Origin: an uncultured Eubacteriales bacterium
GTDB lineage: Bacteria; Bacillota; Clostridia; Oscillospirales; Acutalibacteraceae
Length of the DNA stretch: 6,530 nt
Reading direction: 5' to 3'
NCBI GenBank assembly: GCA_900317215.1
Contig: ONFW01000090.1
Location: 1-6,530 of the forward strand
Position 1 is the stretch's first letter. Each line of letters opens with the position of its first letter. The notes below the pieces were generated by a model, which did not search any database, was not told where the DNA came from, and saw only the letters and a list, made by a program, of their open reading frames with translations. Positions 4,474 through 6,530 of the stretch are shown piece by piece. The translations under genes and the position numbers were made by a program.

Positions 4474-5952
4474 ATGGAAGAACTCAATATTTACAGAGAC
4501 ATATCACAGCGCACCAACGGAGATATCTATCTTGGTATAGTAGGTCCTGTGCGGACGGGTAAATCCACATTTATAAAGAGGTTTATGGATACCCTTGTTA
4601 TCCCGAATATCAGCGATGCCGACAGCAGGGAGAGAGCTAATGATGAGCTTCCTCAGTCGGCGGCAGGCAGAACTATCATGACCACCGAGCCGAAATTCGT
4701 TCCCGAAAATGCCGTTGAGATCAAGCTTGAAGGAAACGCTGTTTTCAAGGTCAGAATGATAGACTGTGTAGGCTATATAGTACCCGGCGCCTTGGGCTAC
4801 ATAGAGGACGAGGCGCCCAGAATGGTAAAGACTCCATGGTTCGACGAGGCTGTCCCATTTGATATGGCTGCAGAGCTTGGCACAAGAAAGGTCATTACCG
4901 ACCATTCCACTATAGGACTTGTTGTGACCACTGACGGAAGCATCAGCGATATCGCAAGGGAGGATTATGAGGAGGCGGAGGAAAGAGTAATCAAAGAGCT
5001 TAAGGATATCAACAAGCCCTTTGTTGTGCTTCTCAATTCTGTCGAGCCGAGATCTGCAGAGGCGATAAAGCTGTCCGGAGAGCTGAGTGAAAAATACGGT
5101 GTTCCGGTTGAGCCCGTAAGCTGTATGGAGCTTGATGAGCGTGAAATAAAGCGTATTCTTGCCCGTGTGCTTTTTGAATTTCCTGTGAAGGAGATAAAGG
5201 TGGATATGCCGAAATGGGTCTCTGCGCTTGAAAAGGAGCATTGGCTAAGGAGCAGGCTGTTTTCGGCTATACAGTCAGGTGCTAAGAATGCGCGCAGGCT
5301 TCGGGAGGTGAGCGGAATAGCCGACAGCATCTCGGAGTGTGAGTATGTCGTGAGGGCTGAGACTTCGTCTGTGGATCTGGGGAGCGGTCATGCAAGGATC
5401 AGCTTGGAACTTGAGCCTTCGCTGTTCTATAAGGTGCTTGGTGAGAAAACCGGCTTTGATATAACTGACGAGGGAGCTTTGCTTGATGTGATGCTGAAGC
5501 TCTCTGAGGTAAGCAGTAAATATGACAGACTAAAGCAGGCTTATGAGGACGTCAACGAAACGGGCTACGGGATCGTAATGCCGACAATGGAGGAGCTGAC
5601 CCTTGAGGAGCCTGAGATAATAAGACAGGGCGGAAGATACGGAGTGAGGCTCAGGGCGAATGCTCCGTCAATACACATGATGAAAACGACAATAAAAACC
5701 GAGATAACCCCGATAGTAGGCTCGGAGCAGCAGAGTGAGGAGTTGGTGGGTTATCTGCTCAGGGAATTTGAGGAGGAGCCGTCAAAGCTGTGGAACTCTG
5801 ATATATTCGGGAAATCCCTGCATGAGCTTGTAAATGAAGGCCTGCAGAACAAGCTTTACAGAATGCCTGCGGACGCACGCAAGAAGGTAAAGGAGACAAC
5901 AGAGAGAATAATCAACGACGGCTGCAACGGACTTATCTGTATTATCCTGTAG
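4474..5952 (+). CDS. spoIVA: Stage IV sporulation protein A, coat basement ATPase
   Basis: SpoIVA hydrolyses ATP to polymerise on the mother-cell side of the outer forespore membrane, forming the platform for the spore coat. The product has 492 residues, the same as B. subtilis. The Walker A motif GPVRTGKST spans 24-32 with Lys30. The sensor threonines Thr70/Thr71 lie in TIMTTEPKF, and the Walker B Asp97 lies in MIDCVGY. All three positions match the B. subtilis numbering. Other conserved blocks are the DELPQSAAG loop (58-65), GTRKVI with HSTIG, EEPEIIRQGGRYGVRL-type sequence in the last third, and the C-terminus NGLICIIL, which corresponds to the region recognised by SpoVM. Start: ATG with AGGAGG (4456-4461) twelve bases upstream. 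It follows sipL by 21 bases, and the next gene starts 7 bases after its stop. Confidence 0.98.
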   Translation: MEELNIYRDISQRTNGDIYLGIVGPVRTGKSTFIKRFMDTLVIPNISDADSRERANDELPQSAAGRTIMTTEPKFVPENAVEIKLEGNAVFKVRMIDCVGYIVPGALGYIEDEAPRMVKTPWFDEAVPFDMAAELGTRKVITDHSTIGLVVTTDGSISDIAREDYEEAEERVIKELKDINKPFVVLLNSVEPRSAEAIKLSGELSEKYGVPVEPVSCMELDEREIKRILARVLFEFPVKEIKVDMPKWVSALEKEHWLRSRLFSAIQSGAKNARRLREVSGIADSISECEYVVRAETSSVDLGSGHARISLELEPSLFYKVLGEKTGFDITDEGALLDVMLKLSEVSSKYDRLKQAYEDVNETGYGIVMPTMEELTLEEPEIIRQGGRYGVRLRANAPSIHMMKTTIKTEITPIVGSEQQSEELVGYLLREFEEEPSKLWNSDIFGKSLHELVNEGLQNKLYRMPADARKKVKETTERIINDGCNGLICIIL

Positions 5953-5959
5953 TTTCGTT

Positions 5960-6484
5960 ATGAAGGAGATAAACAATAACTCAATAACGATATGGGGGAG
6001 TATAGCAGGCTTTTTTATAGTATCGCTAATGGGTACGGCGTTTCATTATATGTACGGCTTTTCTCAGGGCAATATTCTCACAGGTATTTTTACCCCGATA
6101 AACGAAAGCCTCCGTGAGCATTTAAAGCTCTTGCTGTACCCGTATCTGCTGTATATGTCGGCGGAATACCTGATATTCGGCAGGAAAATAAAGGGCTTCG
6201 TATTTTCTATGACTGCCGGAATGCTTTGCGGACTTATACTTATTCCCCTGTGCTTCTATGGCTACAGCATTTTCACCAAGACGAATATTGCGGCGCTGGA
6301 TATTCTGATCTACTATCTTTCCGTAGTAATAGCTTTTTTTATCAGCGCGGAGAGAATAATAAGCAGGAAGGACGAAGCGCCGCATAAAAACAGGCTGGCT
6401 GTCATTATCATTGCGGCGCTTATACTGATATTCACTGTGCTGACTCTTTATTCACCCGACACGGCTCTGTACGCAGGTGCATAG
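5960..6484 (+). CDS. DUF6512-type integral membrane protein
   Basis: The product has 174 residues and about five membrane helices: 8-31, 57-74, 78-104, 110-134 and 145-166. The segment TPINESLREHLKLLLYP (45-61), between the first two helices, and the overall length match what I recall of the DUF6512 membrane family, which has no assigned function. No transporter or enzyme motif is visible. The ATG lies 7 bases after the spoIVA stop with no Shine-Dalgarno sequence before it; the only purine-rich AAGGAG is inside the gene, directly after the ATG. No ATG, GTG or TTG exists in this frame between the upstream stop at 5909 and 5960, so the start is firm. Translation is probably coupled to spoIVA. 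A role in the forespore or mother-cell membrane is possible by context only. Confidence 0.85.
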   Translation: MKEINNNSITIWGSIAGFFIVSLMGTAFHYMYGFSQGNILTGIFTPINESLREHLKLLLYPYLLYMSAEYLIFGRKIKGFVFSMTAGMLCGLILIPLCFYGYSIFTKTNIAALDILIYYLSVVIAFFISAERIISRKDEAPHKNRLAVIIIAALILIFTVLTLYSPDTALYAGA

Positions 6485-6530
6485 ATGTGTCTCCGCTGCC
6501 GTTCCTGTGTTTTGATACAGCGGATAACAG

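Noticed and set aside
4504..5241. A 245-codon - strand frame inside spoIVA
   Set aside because: It is antisense to a full-length, highly conserved spoIVA and is best explained as a codon-bias shadow.
6493..6523. Inverted repeat CCGCTG/CAGCGG after the last gene as a terminator
   Set aside because: It has only six pairs, a 19-base loop and no T-run before the window ends. This is not enough to call.

Overview
The window reads as chromosomal DNA of a spore-forming member of the Clostridia. A gut Ruminococcus-like (Oscillospirales) relative is my best inference. It carries a Gram-positive sporulation core, strong AGGAGG-type ribosome binding sites and a surface protein with an NTGD-type C-terminal anchor. 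No species call is possible from the sequence alone.

Layout, left to right. Positions 1 to about 86 are the 3' end of a group II intron on the + strand: a recognisable catalytic domain V (14-44), then domain VI with a bulged adenine (48-83). The rest of the intron lies outside the window. Next is a gene for a secreted or surface-anchored protein with a Ser/Asp/Glu/Asn-rich repeat stalk (188-1126, +). A long hairpin with T-runs on both sides (1144-1187) can terminate transcription from both directions. Then comes the spoIIA operon on the - strand (2677 down to 1260): spoIIAA, spoIIAB and sigF, with overlapping ends. After a 236-base divergent gap (2678-2913), the + strand carries sipL (SPOCS repeats plus LysM), spoIVA and a five-helix DUF6512-type membrane protein whose start lies 7 bases after the spoIVA stop.

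How the genes work together. SpoIIAA, SpoIIAB and SigmaF form the partner-switching module that activates the first forespore sigma factor. SpoIVA is the ATP-driven polymer that builds the base layer of the spore coat in the mother cell. SipL is known in Clostridioides difficile to bind SpoIVA through its LysM domain. Here the two genes are adjacent, and both sit back to back with the sigmaF switch, giving a compact sporulation locus. The DUF6512 gene is a candidate extra member of the sipL-spoIVA operon with no known role.

The least expected items are the intron remnant at the left edge, the N-terminally short SigF, and the tightly coupled membrane gene after spoIVA. I did not find a wholly new system.
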